A DNA stretch of 64,000 nt from CAKZQX01 sp034437035 (GTDB lineage: Bacteria > Chloroflexota > Chloroflexia > Chloroflexales > Chloroflexaceae), in NCBI GenBank assembly GCA_034437035.1, contig DAOTUI010000197.1, positions 1-64,000 on the forward strand. The letters run 5' to 3'. Every line of letters starts with the position of its first letter. Position 1 is the stretch's first letter. A program made the position numbers and the translations under genes. A model generated the notes under the pieces. That model ran no database searches. It was not told the origin of the DNA and saw only the letters and a program-made list of their open reading frames with translations. This document shows positions 8,749 through 17,424 of this stretch, piece after piece.

Positions 8749-8944
8749 ACACAAGTTATGTGGTTACTAACCCGGCAGGGTCTTTCGCCTCCGGCAAGGC
8801 GGAAGATTCTGTTCTTGTTCCCAAAAAATTGCACAAAGTGCGATTTTTTGGGAACAAGAATAAAACAGTACCACGCTGCCGCAGGCGAATCGGGCCATTT
8901 ACCTGATCAAACGCCTGGTTTAAAACCTACCGCGTAACTCGTGT
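8749..8944 (-). repeat. Dispersed hairpin element, copy B (family 1)
   Basis: Second tandem copy, separated from copy A by the five bases CATTT. The left terminus is diverged (ACACAAGTTATGTGGT), the right one intact. The central stem reads TTCTTGTTCCCAAAAAAT / ATTTTTTGGGAACAAGAA, differing from copy A at several positions with matching changes in both arms. Confidence 0.8.
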
Positions 8945-8949
8945 CATTT

Positions 8950-9114
8950 ACACGAATTGCACAATTGCTCCCCTGGAAGTGGATATCGCCTCCGAGAGGA
9001 TCGAACAGGACACCTTTCTTATGAACAAAGATAAAAACGTACTATGCTGCCGCAGGCGAAACTGGCCTTTCATCTGATGAATTGCCTGGTTTGAATGTTC
9101 ACCGCGTAATGTGT
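8950..9114 (-). repeat. Dispersed hairpin element, copy C, degenerate (family 1)
   Basis: Third tandem copy after another CATTT junction. It lacks a good central stem but retains GCTGCCGCAGGCGAA and a partial right terminus (ACCGCGTAATGTGT). Its end lies one base from the stop codon of the SDR gene. Confidence 0.65.
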
Positions 9115-9115
9115 A

Positions 9116-9955
9116 TCAGGCATATGATCGGTTGATCCCGGTCAGCGCTTCGCTCAGGTGCCAGAGTTGGCGGCGGGCAGCGGCATCGTAGGCCTGCGCA
9201 TTGGCGCGCGACTCGCGCTGCTGGTCGAAATACTTCCCGGTGACGCCGGCAAGCTCGGGCGAGGTAGCCAGGTAGACCAGCGCCTCGGCTCCCGACTGCG
9301 CGCTGCCCATCGGTTCGCCAAAGGTCTCGCGCACCATCTTGGTATCCAGTAGCGAACCGGGATGCAAACTATTGACCGTAATTTCTTCCGGTGGAAGCCG
9401 CCCGGCAAGTTCAAAGGTAAATAAAATCAGGGCCAGTTTACTCTGGCGATAGGCCTGCATCCCGGCGTACTGCCGTTCCAGCATCACATCATCAAAGTCA
9501 ATCGGACTCTGTCCGACTGAGGAGACATTCACGATCCGGGCGGGTGTTGACTGGCGCAGCCGCGGCAGCAGCAGGTGGGTCAGCAAAAAGGACGCAAGGT
9601 AGTTAACCGCGAAGCGCAGTTCATACCCATCGCTGCTCGTGGTGCGCTCCGCGCCGCGTTTGCCCGGCCCGACGCCCGCGTTGTTGATCAGCACATCCAG
9701 TCGCTCAAACCGGGACTGCACCGTATCGGCCAACTGCCGTACCTCGGATAGGGCGGCAAAATCGGCCTGTAGGTAGTGCAACCGCTCATTGCCGGTGGCG
9801 GAACGAATCTCCTCCAGCGTTTCCGCGCCCCGCTCCGGATTGCGCCCATGTACCAGAACAGTTGCACCCGCCGCCGCAAGTTCATGCGCGGCCTGCCGTC
9901 CAATTCCATCGGTTGCGCCGGTAATAAGGATCACCATATCGGTAACTGATTGCAT
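9116..9955 (-). CDS. SDR family oxidoreductase
   Basis: 279-residue short-chain dehydrogenase. Rossmann NAD(P) motif TGATDGIGRQAAH near residue 13, HGRNPERG (a basic residue after strand 2 favours NADPH), NNAG near 92, catalytic Ser in VNVSSVGQS and Tyr/Lys in AYRQSK, then LHPGSLLDTKM. It resembles retinol-dehydrogenase-like SDRs; the substrate is unknown. It appears to be monocistronic. Its stop codon abuts the boundary of repeat copy C, so its native 3' flank has probably been replaced. Confidence 0.87.
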   Translation of the reverse strand: MQSVTDMVILITGATDGIGRQAAHELAAAGATVLVHGRNPERGAETLEEIRSATGNERLHYLQADFAALSEVRQLADTVQSRFERLDVLINNAGVGPGKRGAERTTSSDGYELRFAVNYLASFLLTHLLLPRLRQSTPARIVNVSSVGQSPIDFDDVMLERQYAGMQAYRQSKLALILFTFELAGRLPPEEITVNSLHPGSLLDTKMVRETFGEPMGSAQSGAEALVYLATSPELAGVTGKYFDQQRESRANAQAYDAAARRQLWHLSEALTGINRSYA

Positions 9956-10049
9956 ACTTTGCTCTCCGTCTTGCTCTTGCTATTGGGTGCCTACAGCATA
10001 GTCTATGCCGGGTGGTACGCTATTACCGGCCGGCTGTGTAGTAACCGGT

Positions 10050-10262
10050 TTAATGCTGCCGTAGTCGTGCCGCCGCATGCTCAGCAATTGCCCGGCATGC
10101 AGCCTTTACCGGCCGGCGCGCAGCCTTTACCCGCTCCAGCAGTTCGGGTGCTGCCGTCGTTGGGGAACCGCTGGTGAAGGGTGGGGCCGGGTTGTATTCC
10201 AGTATTAACTGAATTTCCTGGGCAACGGCCTGGTGGTGCTGCGCACTGGTTTGAAGCGTCAT
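10050..10262 (-). pseudogene. DJ-1/PfpI (isocyanide hydratase-like) C-terminal remnant
   Basis: A 70-codon frame containing AQEIQLILEYNPAPPFTSGS, which resembles the C-terminal helix and tail of DJ-1/PfpI proteins of the cyclohexyl-isocyanide hydratase type. The catalytic Cys/Glu domain is absent and no good ribosome-binding site precedes it, so I read it as a leftover of a deleted gene. I recognise only the tail; a different family is possible. The rest of 9956-10431 holds no supported gene. Confidence 0.4.
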
Positions 10263-10431
10263 TATACCAGGACTTATGCAGTCGCACCCGCAGCGACACG
10301 CAGTCGCTACGGGACAGGCAAGCAGGAGCGGCGGCTTGCAACCTTATCGCCGGCACTGATCCTGCTATGGCGATGATAGTCCATAGTCTGTACCGTGTTG
10401 GCTTGTGGCTAACTTGTACAAGGAGAACCCA

Positions 10432-10917
10432 ATGCAAAACACCCGGCATTCAATCGAAACCATTGACCGGCAGATCACCGATACCATGGCCGACTCCGCC
10501 ATTCCGCTGCTGCGCATAAGCCTGGGGTTGACATACATCTGGTTTGGGGCGCTCAAGGTATTTGGTGTCAGTCCGGTGTCCGAGTTGGTGGCGAAGACTG
10601 TTCCCTTCCTGCCGCGCAAGCTGTTTGTGCCGGTCCTGGGCCTGGGTGAGGTTGCCATTGGCCTGGCGCTGCTCTTCCGGGTCGCCCTGCGCCCGACGAT
10701 GCTCTTGTTCTTTTTGCAACTGGCGGGAACATTTCTGACCTTTATCGTCCAGCCGGAAAATAATTTCAAGCAGAACAATCCATTGTTGTTGACCAAAGAT
10801 GGTGAGTTTGTGATAAAGAATCTCATTCTCCTCTCCGCCGGACTGGCGATTGGGAGTACCGCCCGCCGCGGGCGCGAGGAACTCCCGCACACCCCGGATG
10901 AGATGCACAGTACGTAG
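10432..10917 (+). CDS. DoxX-like / DUF417-like integral membrane protein
   Basis: 161-residue membrane protein with four hydrophobic segments: the first around LLRISLGLTYIWFGALKVFG, then LFVPVLGLGEVAIGLALLF, PTMLLFFLQLAGTFLTFIV and NLILLSAGLAIGS. This pattern fits the DoxX superfamily, whose members are linked to thiosulfate:quinone oxidation or redox homeostasis, but most are uncharacterised. Start ATG 10432 is preceded by AAGGAG with a good spacer; the upstream in-frame codons lack one. No operon partners. Confidence 0.7.
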   Translation: MQNTRHSIETIDRQITDTMADSAIPLLRISLGLTYIWFGALKVFGVSPVSELVAKTVPFLPRKLFVPVLGLGEVAIGLALLFRVALRPTMLLFFLQLAGTFLTFIVQPENNFKQNNPLLLTKDGEFVIKNLILLSAGLAIGSTARRGREELPHTPDEMHST

Positions 10918-10949
10918 AACTGCGCAGTGCGTCCGTATGCTTTCACCGC

Positions 10950-10977
10950 GTAGGGACGCGCTGCTGCACATCCCTAC
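10950..10977. repeat. Short dispersed hairpin (family 2), diverged
   Basis: GTAGGGACGCGC followed by TGCTGCACATCCCTAC: a diverged copy of the GTAGGGACGCGC-TTCT hairpin, extended by complementary GTAGGG / CCCTAC ends. The rest of the gap 10978-11319 holds no gene I can support. Confidence 0.5.
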
Positions 10978-11319
10978 TGTGCTCCACTGCCATGCCATTG
11001 TCCGGTAAATCCCCCTCGATTTCCACACGATACCAGGATACCAGGCATCTTTAGTACCTTCGTCCTCTATTCCAAATCTGATCAGTCGTGTATGCTAACA
11101 ACTGGACCAACTATCGGATAGTTGCCGGATACCCACCTGCGAACAACACAACTTCGTTGAATGTTAGCATTGTCAAAAACTACGCAACCATCGGCCTGTC
11201 TGATAACAGAACCGTAATATTGTCATACTGATCTGTCAGTTGCCACACCTGATAGCAGTATGGTATAGTCCCTGGCGAGTGTATTTTTTGTATGTCCCGT
11301 GACGAGGAGAGGAACAACC

Positions 11320-12060
11320 ATGTCACAACGTAGTCTCATCTGGCCCCTGGGTGTGATGATGGTGGCCCTGATTATAATAGTGTCAGCCCTTACCGGCCCG
11401 ACCGCTCCCAGTGCTGCCCCGGCCCGGCAGGATTCTCCATGTAACGGCAATTATCCTGATGTTTATCCTGCCTGTGCAACCGAAACCGCAGAAGCGGAGG
11501 ACCGTTCAATCGAGGAAACATCAGCCGCGCGCCAGACGGATGTTGCCGCCCAGAATGATGACGATGATGATGCTACGTCCGACAATAACAACAGTAGTAC
11601 GACCAATAATAATACGCAGGATACTGCAACTCCTACCGCCACCCGAACCGCAACCCGGACGCCGACCAGTACCTTCGAAGTGGACGAAGACGAAGATGAA
11701 ACCGAAGCCGAGCCGACGAATACGCCCAGATCAACCCGCCAGGAGGCAACCGTGCCCCCGACCAGCACGCCCATCCCTGACTCGGATGTGCTGATCTGCG
11801 TTCCCGGTGTTCCCGTTCCGGTTGAAGGCCAGGGTCCACCCAATGCCGCGCTGCTGCTCTACTTTGGTGACCGTGCCGTTGGTGGAACAACTAGCGATGC
11901 GCGCGGTGCGTATGCCCTGCAGTTGATTGTTGGCGAAGAACGTCCTGGAGATTATCCGCTGGAAGTGCAGGTACGTGGTACCCGCGAGCTGGTGGAGGAG
12001 TTTGTCTGTCGGGTTCCGGGCGGTGGAACGCCCACACCCACAGCGACCGAAGTAAATTGA
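11320..12060 (+). CDS. Secreted or anchored low-complexity protein
   Basis: 246-residue protein of unknown function. Residues 5-27 are a signal/anchor segment (PLGVMMVALIIIVSALTG). A linker of about 120 residues is rich in Asp, Asn, Thr, Pro and Glu (DDDDDATSDNNNSSTTNNN, then TPTATRTATRTPTSTF). The last ~80 residues form a small beta-rich domain (VPVPVEGQGPPNAALLLYFG, GTTSDARGAYAL) that resembles Ig-like/carboxypeptidase-regulatory folds, followed by a second Thr/Pro tail. Likely a cell-surface protein. GAGGAGAGG precedes ATG 11320. Confidence 0.65.
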   Translation: MSQRSLIWPLGVMMVALIIIVSALTGPTAPSAAPARQDSPCNGNYPDVYPACATETAEAEDRSIEETSAARQTDVAAQNDDDDDATSDNNNSSTTNNNTQDTATPTATRTATRTPTSTFEVDEDEDETEAEPTNTPRSTRQEATVPPTSTPIPDSDVLICVPGVPVPVEGQGPPNAALLLYFGDRAVGGTTSDARGAYALQLIVGEERPGDYPLEVQVRGTRELVEEFVCRVPGGGTPTPTATEVN

Positions 12061-12065
12061 TGTTG

Positions 12066-12095
12066 TTGACACTTCTTCGTGGCCTATGCTATACT
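12066..12095 (+). promoter_or_regulatory. Promoter of the metH leader
   Basis: TTGACA (12066-12071), an 18-bp spacer and TATACT (12090-12095); transcription would start near 12102, just before the SAM-I riboswitch. Confidence 0.75.
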
Positions 12096-12116
12096 CGCCG
12101 TAGAACAACCAGATGA

Positions 12117-12288
12117 TTCTCATCCAGAGGGGCAGAGGGATCGGCCCGGTGAAGCCCCGGCAACCCCAGAGAAGTTGTGAGTTGTGAGTTTTACGTTGTA
12201 CTCACGCAACCGTAAAACTCCACGATCAAAACTCACAACGTGTTCGGGAAGGTGCTAACTCCGGCAGCGCAAGCTGGAAGATGAGGCA
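12117..12288 (+). promoter_or_regulatory. SAM-I riboswitch (S-box leader) controlling metH
   Basis: All SAM-I core elements are present in order: P1 strands CTCATC (12119-12124) and GATGAG (12280-12285), the kink-turn/core AGAGGGATCGGCCCGGTGAA and CCGGCAACC, then AAGGTGCTAACTCCGGCAGC and GCTGGAAGATGAG. When SAM is bound, P1 forms and the downstream terminator should fold, turning metH off. Unusually, the P3 arm is greatly lengthened (12175-12240): GTTGTGAGTT pairs with AACTCACAAC and an inner GAGTTTTACG pairs with CGTAAAACTC. Confidence 0.92.
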
Positions 12289-12303
12289 ATATGCACACTG
12301 CTC

Positions 12304-12333
12304 AAGCCTGCACCACCAGCGTGTGGGCTTTTG
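12304..12333 (+). terminator. Riboswitch expression-platform terminator
   Basis: Stem AAGCCTGCAC / GTGTGGGCTT (with G-U pairs) followed by TTTTG, between the riboswitch aptamer and metH. Expected OFF-state terminator. Confidence 0.65.
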
Positions 12334-12427
12334 TATGTGTGATAATACGTAGTCTAGACAGTCTTCAGCCATGGTTGCACGGTTTACGCGCTTGTCGATT
12401 CTCCTAATATAAGCTGACGAGGTTTTC

Positions 12428-15400
12428 GTGACACAAACAAATGACAGATCACCCTATCTGGCCGCCCTTGCCGAGCGTGTGCTCGTGTTTGACGGCGCGA
12501 TGGGCACGAGTATTGACACCTTTACCCTGACTGCTGCCGACTATGGCGGCCCCGAAACTGAGGGCTGTCGGGACTATCTGGTCATCACCCGCCCCGATGT
12601 CATTGAGCAGATCCATGCCTCATTTATGGAAGCCGGCTCCGATGTCGTAGAAACCTGTACGTTTCAGTCAACCCGGTTACGACTGGAGGAGTGGGGGCTT
12701 GCCGATCAGACGTATGATATTAACCACAATGCCGCCGCTCTGGCGCGCCGCGTCGCCGACCGTTTTACCGCGCTGGACGGTCGCCCGCGTTTTGTCGCCG
12801 GCTCAATGGGCCCCACCGGGAAGTTGCCCTCGTCCGACAATCCGGACCTGAGTGATATCACCTTCGATGAACTGGTGGCCCTGTTTGAGGAGCAGGGGCG
12901 CGCTCTGATCGATGGCGGCGCGGATGTGCTGCTGATCGAGACCAGCCAGGATATCCTCGAGGTCAAGGCGGCGGTCCTGGGCAGCCGGCAGGCGATTGCC
13001 GCCGCCCCTCGCCCGGTTGCACTGCAGGCGCAGGTGACGCTTGATACCAGCGGGCGGATGTTGCTCGGCACCGATGTTGGCAGTGCCCTGGTAACGGTTG
13101 AGGCGCTGGGAGTCGATGTGGTGGGCCTCAACTGCTCGACTGGTCCTGAGCATATGCGCGAGTCGGTCCGCTATCTTACTGCGCATACCCGCCTGCCGGT
13201 AAGTTGTATTCCCAATGCCGGTCTGCCGATCAATGTCGAGGGCAACGCGGTCTACCCGCTGGAGCCGGAGCCGATGGCCCGCACGCTGGGTGAGTTCGTG
13301 CGCGAGTTTGGTGTGCGTATCGTGGGTGGCTGTTGTGGCTCAACGCCGGACCATATTTGCCGGTTAGCTGAGGCGGTGCGCGCGGATCAACTGACGGACG
13401 TTACGCCGACCCAGGAACCGTTTGTTTCTTCCGGGATGCGTGCGGTTGCGCTGCACCAGGATCCCCGTCCGCTGATTATCGGTGAGCGGGTGAACAGCCT
13501 GGGAAGTCGCAAAGTCAAACGGCTGCTGCTGGCTGATGACTATGAAAGCATTTTGCAGATCGCGCGCGATCAGGTGGATGGTGGGGCGCATGTGCTGGAT
13601 GTCTGCGTGGCAATGACTGAGCGCGCCGATGAAGAGGATCAGATGGTGCAACTGGTCAAGACGCTTTCGATGGGAGTGGAAGCGCCGCTGATGTTTGACA
13701 GCACCGAGGTGGAGGTGCTCGAAGCGGCACTCCAGGTCTATCCCGGACGCCCGATCCTCAACAGTACCAGCCTGGAGGGGGGGCGCGGTAAGAAGATCGA
13801 CGAGACGCTCCCGCTGGCGGTGCGCTATGGCGCGGCGGTTGTCGGTATGGCAATTGACGAAGAGGGAATGGCACACACACCCGAAGACAAGCTGCGCATC
13901 TGCCGGCGCATCTATGAAATTGCGACCCAGGAGTATGGCCTGCCCCCCGATGCCTTGATCTTCGATGTCAACACCTTTCCGATTACCACCGGGCAGGAGG
14001 AACTCCGGGATGAGGGCTGGTGGACAATTGAAGGGGTGCGGCTGATCAAGCAGCATTTGCCGGGCGCACTGACCAGCCTGGGGGTCAGCAATCTCTCGTT
14101 TGGGGTTGCGCCGCATGCCCGCGCCACCCTCAACAGTGTCTTCCTCTACCACGCGGTGCAGGCCGGGCTAGATATGGCAATGGTCAATCCGCAGCATACC
14201 CTGCCCTATGCGGAAATTTCGCAGGAGGCGCGTACGATCTGTGAGGATCTGATCTTTAATCGCCACGAGGAAGCGCTGGCCCGTTTTATCGACTATTTTT
14301 CTCAGGCCGGGACGCAGACAACCCAGTCCGACAAGGCCAACCCGACCGAGGGTATGACGCCTGACGAGAAAATTCATTACCAGATCTTGCATCGCAAGCG
14401 CGAAGGGGTTGACCAGCAGATCAATGCAGCCCTGCAGGAGCGCCTCGAGGTTGATCCCCAGGCCGAACTGGCCCGGCTCGGCAAAACTAACTCCACCATC
14501 AGCACTGCCGCCGTGAATGTACTGAACAATGTGCTGCTGCCGGCTATGAAAGATGTTGGTGATCGCTTCGGCGCGGGTGAGTTGATCCTGCCCTTTGTGT
14601 TGCAGAGCGCGGAGGTAATGAAGAAAGCCGTGGCCCACCTGGAGCAGTTCCTGGAGAAGCAGGAAGGCGTCAGCAAAGGCCGTATTGTTCTGGCAACGGT
14701 CTATGGCGATGTTCACGATATTGGTAAGAGCCTGGTAAATACCATCCTGTCAAATAATGGCTATGAGGTTTATGACCTGGGTAAGCAGGTGCCGATCAAC
14801 ACCATCGTGGAAAAAGCGGTCGAGGTTCAGGCCAGCGCCATTGGGCTCTCGGCACTGCTGGTCAGCACCAGCAAGCAGATGCCGCTCTGTGTGCAGGAGC
14901 TTGACCGGCGCGGCCTGAAGTTTCCGGTACTGGTGGGCGGTGCGGCGATTAACAAGCAGTATGGGCAGCGGATCTTGTTTGTCGAGGGCGAACGCCCGTA
15001 TGAGCCGGGGGTCTACTACTGCAAAGATGCCTTTGAAGGGCTCCAGACAGTGGACAAACTCGCCGACCCGCAACTGCGCGATGCCTTTGTTGAGCAGCGC
15101 ATCCAGGAAGCAGCGCAGGCACTCAGCAAGCCGCAGCGCGGGCGCATGGTGATGGCCGATGTCGGGCGTGAGCAGGGCGCGGGTGAAGAGCGCTCGAATG
15201 TTTCGCAGGATGTGCCCATCCCCACGCCGCCCTTCTGGGGAGCGCAGGTTGTGCGCCGGGTTCACTTTGATGAACTGTTTGACTGCCTGGATATCAACTC
15301 GCTCTACCGATTGCAGTGGGGGGCGAAAAATACCAAAGGTGAGCAGTGGGAGCGCCTGCGCCTCGAGTTTGATCTGCGACTGCGTGATCTGCGCCGCGAA

Positions 15401-16030
15401 TCTGAGCGCGACGGCTGGCTGGAACCCAAAATTGCCTATGGCTACTTCCCGGCGCAGCGCGCAGGCAATGAGTTGATTGTGTACGATCCGGTCTCCTACC
15501 TGGCGCGCGCGGGGGACAAAGCCGCCCTGCGCGAAGTGACCCGCTTCCGCTTCCCGCGCCAACCCCGCGGCGAGCATCTCTGCCTGGCAGACTACTTCGC
15601 CAGTGTAGAGAGTGAGCGCGTGGATGTGGCGGCCTTCCAGATTGTCACCGTCGGCGACAAAATTACCGAGTTGTGCGACCGGCTCCAGCGCGAGGGCGAT
15701 TATAGCCGGGGCTACTTCATCCATGGACTGGGGGTATCGCTGGCCGAAGCGCTGGCCGAGTATACCAACCGCATGATCCAGCGTGGCCTGGGGCTAAGTG
15801 GCTCGCAGGGGCGGCGCTATTCCTGGGGCTACCCCTCCTGCCCGGATCTGGAGGACCATGTGCAGTTGTTTAAACTGCTGCCCTCGGATAGCATCGGTGT
15901 CTCGCTGACCAGTGCCTTCCAACTGGTGCCGGAGCAGAGCACGGCGGCGATTGTCATCCATCACCCCGAGGCGAAGTACTTCAGCATCGGCTCAACCCTG
16001 GAACGCGCCGAGGCGGATGTGGCCGGATAA
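12428..16030 (+). CDS. metH: Cobalamin-dependent methionine synthase
   Basis: 1200-residue MetH, full length with all four modules. Residues 1-315: homocysteine-binding barrel (FDGAMGTSID; zinc ligands Cys236 in GLNCSTGPEHM and Cys302/Cys303 in GGCCGS). About 340-600: pterin-binding domain (GERVNSLGSRKV, FDVNTFP). About 640-885: cobalamin cap and binding domain with D761-x-H763-x-x-G766 (DVHDIGKSLV), His763 being the lower axial ligand. About 935-1200: SAM-binding reactivation domain (YFIHGLGVSLAEALAEY, RRYSWGYPSCPDLEDH). It transfers methyl from methyl-tetrahydrofolate to homocysteine. Start is GTG 12428 with GAGG upstream; controlled by the SAM-I leader. Confidence 0.97.
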   Translation: MTQTNDRSPYLAALAERVLVFDGAMGTSIDTFTLTAADYGGPETEGCRDYLVITRPDVIEQIHASFMEAGSDVVETCTFQSTRLRLEEWGLADQTYDINHNAAALARRVADRFTALDGRPRFVAGSMGPTGKLPSSDNPDLSDITFDELVALFEEQGRALIDGGADVLLIETSQDILEVKAAVLGSRQAIAAAPRPVALQAQVTLDTSGRMLLGTDVGSALVTVEALGVDVVGLNCSTGPEHMRESVRYLTAHTRLPVSCIPNAGLPINVEGNAVYPLEPEPMARTLGEFVREFGVRIVGGCCGSTPDHICRLAEAVRADQLTDVTPTQEPFVSSGMRAVALHQDPRPLIIGERVNSLGSRKVKRLLLADDYESILQIARDQVDGGAHVLDVCVAMTERADEEDQMVQLVKTLSMGVEAPLMFDSTEVEVLEAALQVYPGRPILNSTSLEGGRGKKIDETLPLAVRYGAAVVGMAIDEEGMAHTPEDKLRICRRIYEIATQEYGLPPDALIFDVNTFPITTGQEELRDEGWWTIEGVRLIKQHLPGALTSLGVSNLSFGVAPHARATLNSVFLYHAVQAGLDMAMVNPQHTLPYAEISQEARTICEDLIFNRHEEALARFIDYFSQAGTQTTQSDKANPTEGMTPDEKIHYQILHRKREGVDQQINAALQERLEVDPQAELARLGKTNSTISTAAVNVLNNVLLPAMKDVGDRFGAGELILPFVLQSAEVMKKAVAHLEQFLEKQEGVSKGRIVLATVYGDVHDIGKSLVNTILSNNGYEVYDLGKQVPINTIVEKAVEVQASAIGLSALLVSTSKQMPLCVQELDRRGLKFPVLVGGAAINKQYGQRILFVEGERPYEPGVYYCKDAFEGLQTVDKLADPQLRDAFVEQRIQEAAQALSKPQRGRMVMADVGREQGAGEERSNVSQDVPIPTPPFWGAQVVRRVHFDELFDCLDINSLYRLQWGAKNTKGEQWERLRLEFDLRLRDLRRESERDGWLEPKIAYGYFPAQRAGNELIVYDPVSYLARAGDKAALREVTRFRFPRQPRGEHLCLADYFASVESERVDVAAFQIVTVGDKITELCDRLQREGDYSRGYFIHGLGVSLAEALAEYTNRMIQRGLGLSGSQGRRYSWGYPSCPDLEDHVQLFKLLPSDSIGVSLTSAFQLVPEQSTAAIVIHHPEAKYFSIGSTLERAEADVAG

Positions 16031-16076
16031 GGCAGCGCAAATGACTTTCGGTAAAAGCAAAAGCTGACTATTACAG

Positions 16077-16116
16077 CAGCGGGGGCGCGGAGAAGATCTT
16101 CTCCGCGCCCCCGCTG
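16077..16116. terminator. Perfect 40-bp palindrome downstream of metH
   Basis: CAGCGGGGGCGCGGAGAAGA is followed immediately by its exact complement, 20 + 20 bp. It lies 46 bp after the metH stop with no T-run, so it is either a strong factor-assisted transcription stop or a cruciform site. A related GC-rich hairpin sits at 44463-44502. Confidence 0.55.
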
Positions 16117-16131
16117 TTCTGGCGCTACGAC

Positions 16132-16209
16132 ATCCCCTTTGGGCGGGGCACTGGCGTTGTAGAGCCACTATGCGTCGCACGACTGCTGCAATCCCCTTTG
16201 GGCGGGGCA
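16132..16209. CRISPR. Candidate CRISPR remnant: two repeat-like words
   Basis: The 19-mer ATCCCCTTTGGGCGGGGCA occurs at 16132-16150 and 16191-16209, start-to-start 59 bp, near the cas6 3' side of the type III locus. The second copy sits in GCTGCAATCCCC...GGGGCAAAAC, which has the general look of type III repeats (CCCC/GGGG stem, AAC end). Only 19 bp match between copies and there are only two, so it may be a degraded array end or chance duplication. Confidence 0.35.
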
Positions 16210-16236
16210 AAACTGTTTATAACAGTCTGCTTAATA

Positions 16237-16434
16237 ACACGCGTTACGCGGTGGACGTTCAAACCGGACGTTTGACCAGATGGAAGCCAGTATCGCCTGC
16301 GGCAGCATGGTACTTTTTCGATCTTTTTGGAAAAAAAGTGGCGCTCCGAGCCACTTTTTTTCCAAAAAGGATGGTCGGTTCCGCCCTGCCGGAGGTGAAA
16401 TTTCCTTTCGGGTTCGTGACCGCGTAACTCGTGT
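16237..16434 (+). repeat. Dispersed hairpin element, copy D (family 1)
   Basis: Near-complete copy: terminus ACACGCGTTACGCGGT at 16237, right terminus ending 16434, nested CGCCTGCGGCAGC / CCTGCCGGAGG. Its central stem is entirely different from other copies (CTTTTTGGAAAAAAAGTGGC / GCCACTTTTTTTCCAAAAAG) yet perfectly self-complementary. It lies between metH and the cas locus. Confidence 0.8.
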
Positions 16435-16461
16435 CAATGATAGGCGATCATTTGGATGGCG

Positions 16462-17424
16462 TCAACCATTCTCCACCCGATACTTTCCATGCCCCAGCAC
16501 CGCCGCCTTGCCCACATGAATCAGCGCGCCCAGCATCAGCAGCGGACGGAAGGGCTCCAGGTTGCCCGCGTAGGTGATGGAGCCAACCAGTCCGCTCAGA
16601 TCGAGGCGCTGCTGCTGGCGACCGGAGAAGCGCCCCTGGACTGACCAGTCAAGCGCCTGCTCCCGTATCGCTACCGCTTCCGCCGCCGCAATCAGTCCGT
16701 GAACGTTGGTTTCCCATACTGTGCCGCAGTGGATTGCCGCCAGAGTTGAGCTCCGCCGCAGCAGTGTGCGCACCAGCACATGAAATGCCGGCACGGTGAC
16801 AAACTGCTGCCGATGCTTGATGCGTGTTGGTGTCAGGAAGTGCAGAATCACCTGGTGGGTTGAGAGCACTTCGGCCTGGGTGATTATATCTGGCCCACGC
16901 ACACGCAGGTCGCCCCCACCCATCCGCAGATCAACGCCGTCGTAGACCAGTTCCTCGGCCGGTTGCCAGGGATGCACTGCGCTGATGCGCTGCACAACAT
17001 AGCGTCCGGGAGGACTGCCCAGACCCATGCGGCCCAACTCCTGAAAGGCCAGCAGGAAGTAGGGCAGGTAGGCGTCGGCGCGACCGACGAGCACAACTTC
17101 GAAGGCGAGTTGCTCGCCGGGTTGGTAAAACTGCTGTCGAACCTGGGACGCGTCGATAATGAACGGCGGTGTGATCTCGTGCATGCTGCGGAAGACCGGA
17201 CTGTCGGCGGGCAGGGTCGGCTCGAAGATATACCCGTAGGGGCAGGTGTTCCCGTGTTGGCAGGGTGTGCAGGCATGCCAGTCAGCCTGGGCGCAGACCA
17301 TTTTTTTAAAGGCATGGCCAAAACCTCCCCGCAAGGTGCGGCCCGGATAGATCGGCAGATGCAGCGGATCAACCGCTTCCAGGTCGAAGCGGTAGCGGCT
17401 CAGGTGAAAGTCCTCCGGGAGCAT
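16462..17424 (-). CDS. cas6: CRISPR pre-crRNA endoribonuclease Cas6
   Basis: 320-residue Cas6 of the type III-associated RAMP branch. The N-terminal half shows PGRTLRGGFGHAFKKMVC and four cysteines between about 45 and 62 (ADWHACTPCQHGNTCPYGYI); the C-terminal ferredoxin-like part ends in the glycine-rich loop HVGKAAVLGHGKYRV typical of Cas6. It should cut the precursor CRISPR transcript at each repeat. The catalytic residue cannot be assigned by eye. Start ATG 17424 overlaps the csm4 stop (TAATG), so it is the last gene of the cas operon. No array with recognisable repeats is nearby apart from the two words at 16132-16209. Confidence 0.87.
   Translation of the reverse strand: MLPEDFHLSRYRFDLEAVDPLHLPIYPGRTLRGGFGHAFKKMVCAQADWHACTPCQHGNTCPYGYIFEPTLPADSPVFRSMHEITPPFIIDASQVRQQFYQPGEQLAFEVVLVGRADAYLPYFLLAFQELGRMGLGSPPGRYVVQRISAVHPWQPAEELVYDGVDLRMGGGDLRVRGPDIITQAEVLSTHQVILHFLTPTRIKHRQQFVTVPAFHVLVRTLLRRSSTLAAIHCGTVWETNVHGLIAAAEAVAIREQALDWSVQGRFSGRQQQRLDLSGLVGSITYAGNLEPFRPLLMLGALIHVGKAAVLGHGKYRVENG

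Noticed and set aside
8580..8937. Short frames inside the repeat copies A and B
   Set aside because: They translate the hairpin arms (for example repeated FFTKILHFV and KLHKVRFFG peptides), present on both strands because of the inverted structure; not coding.
14750..15724. 324-codon minus-strand frame within metH
   Set aside because: Shadow of the B12-binding and activation modules of MetH, which have clear motifs on the plus strand.
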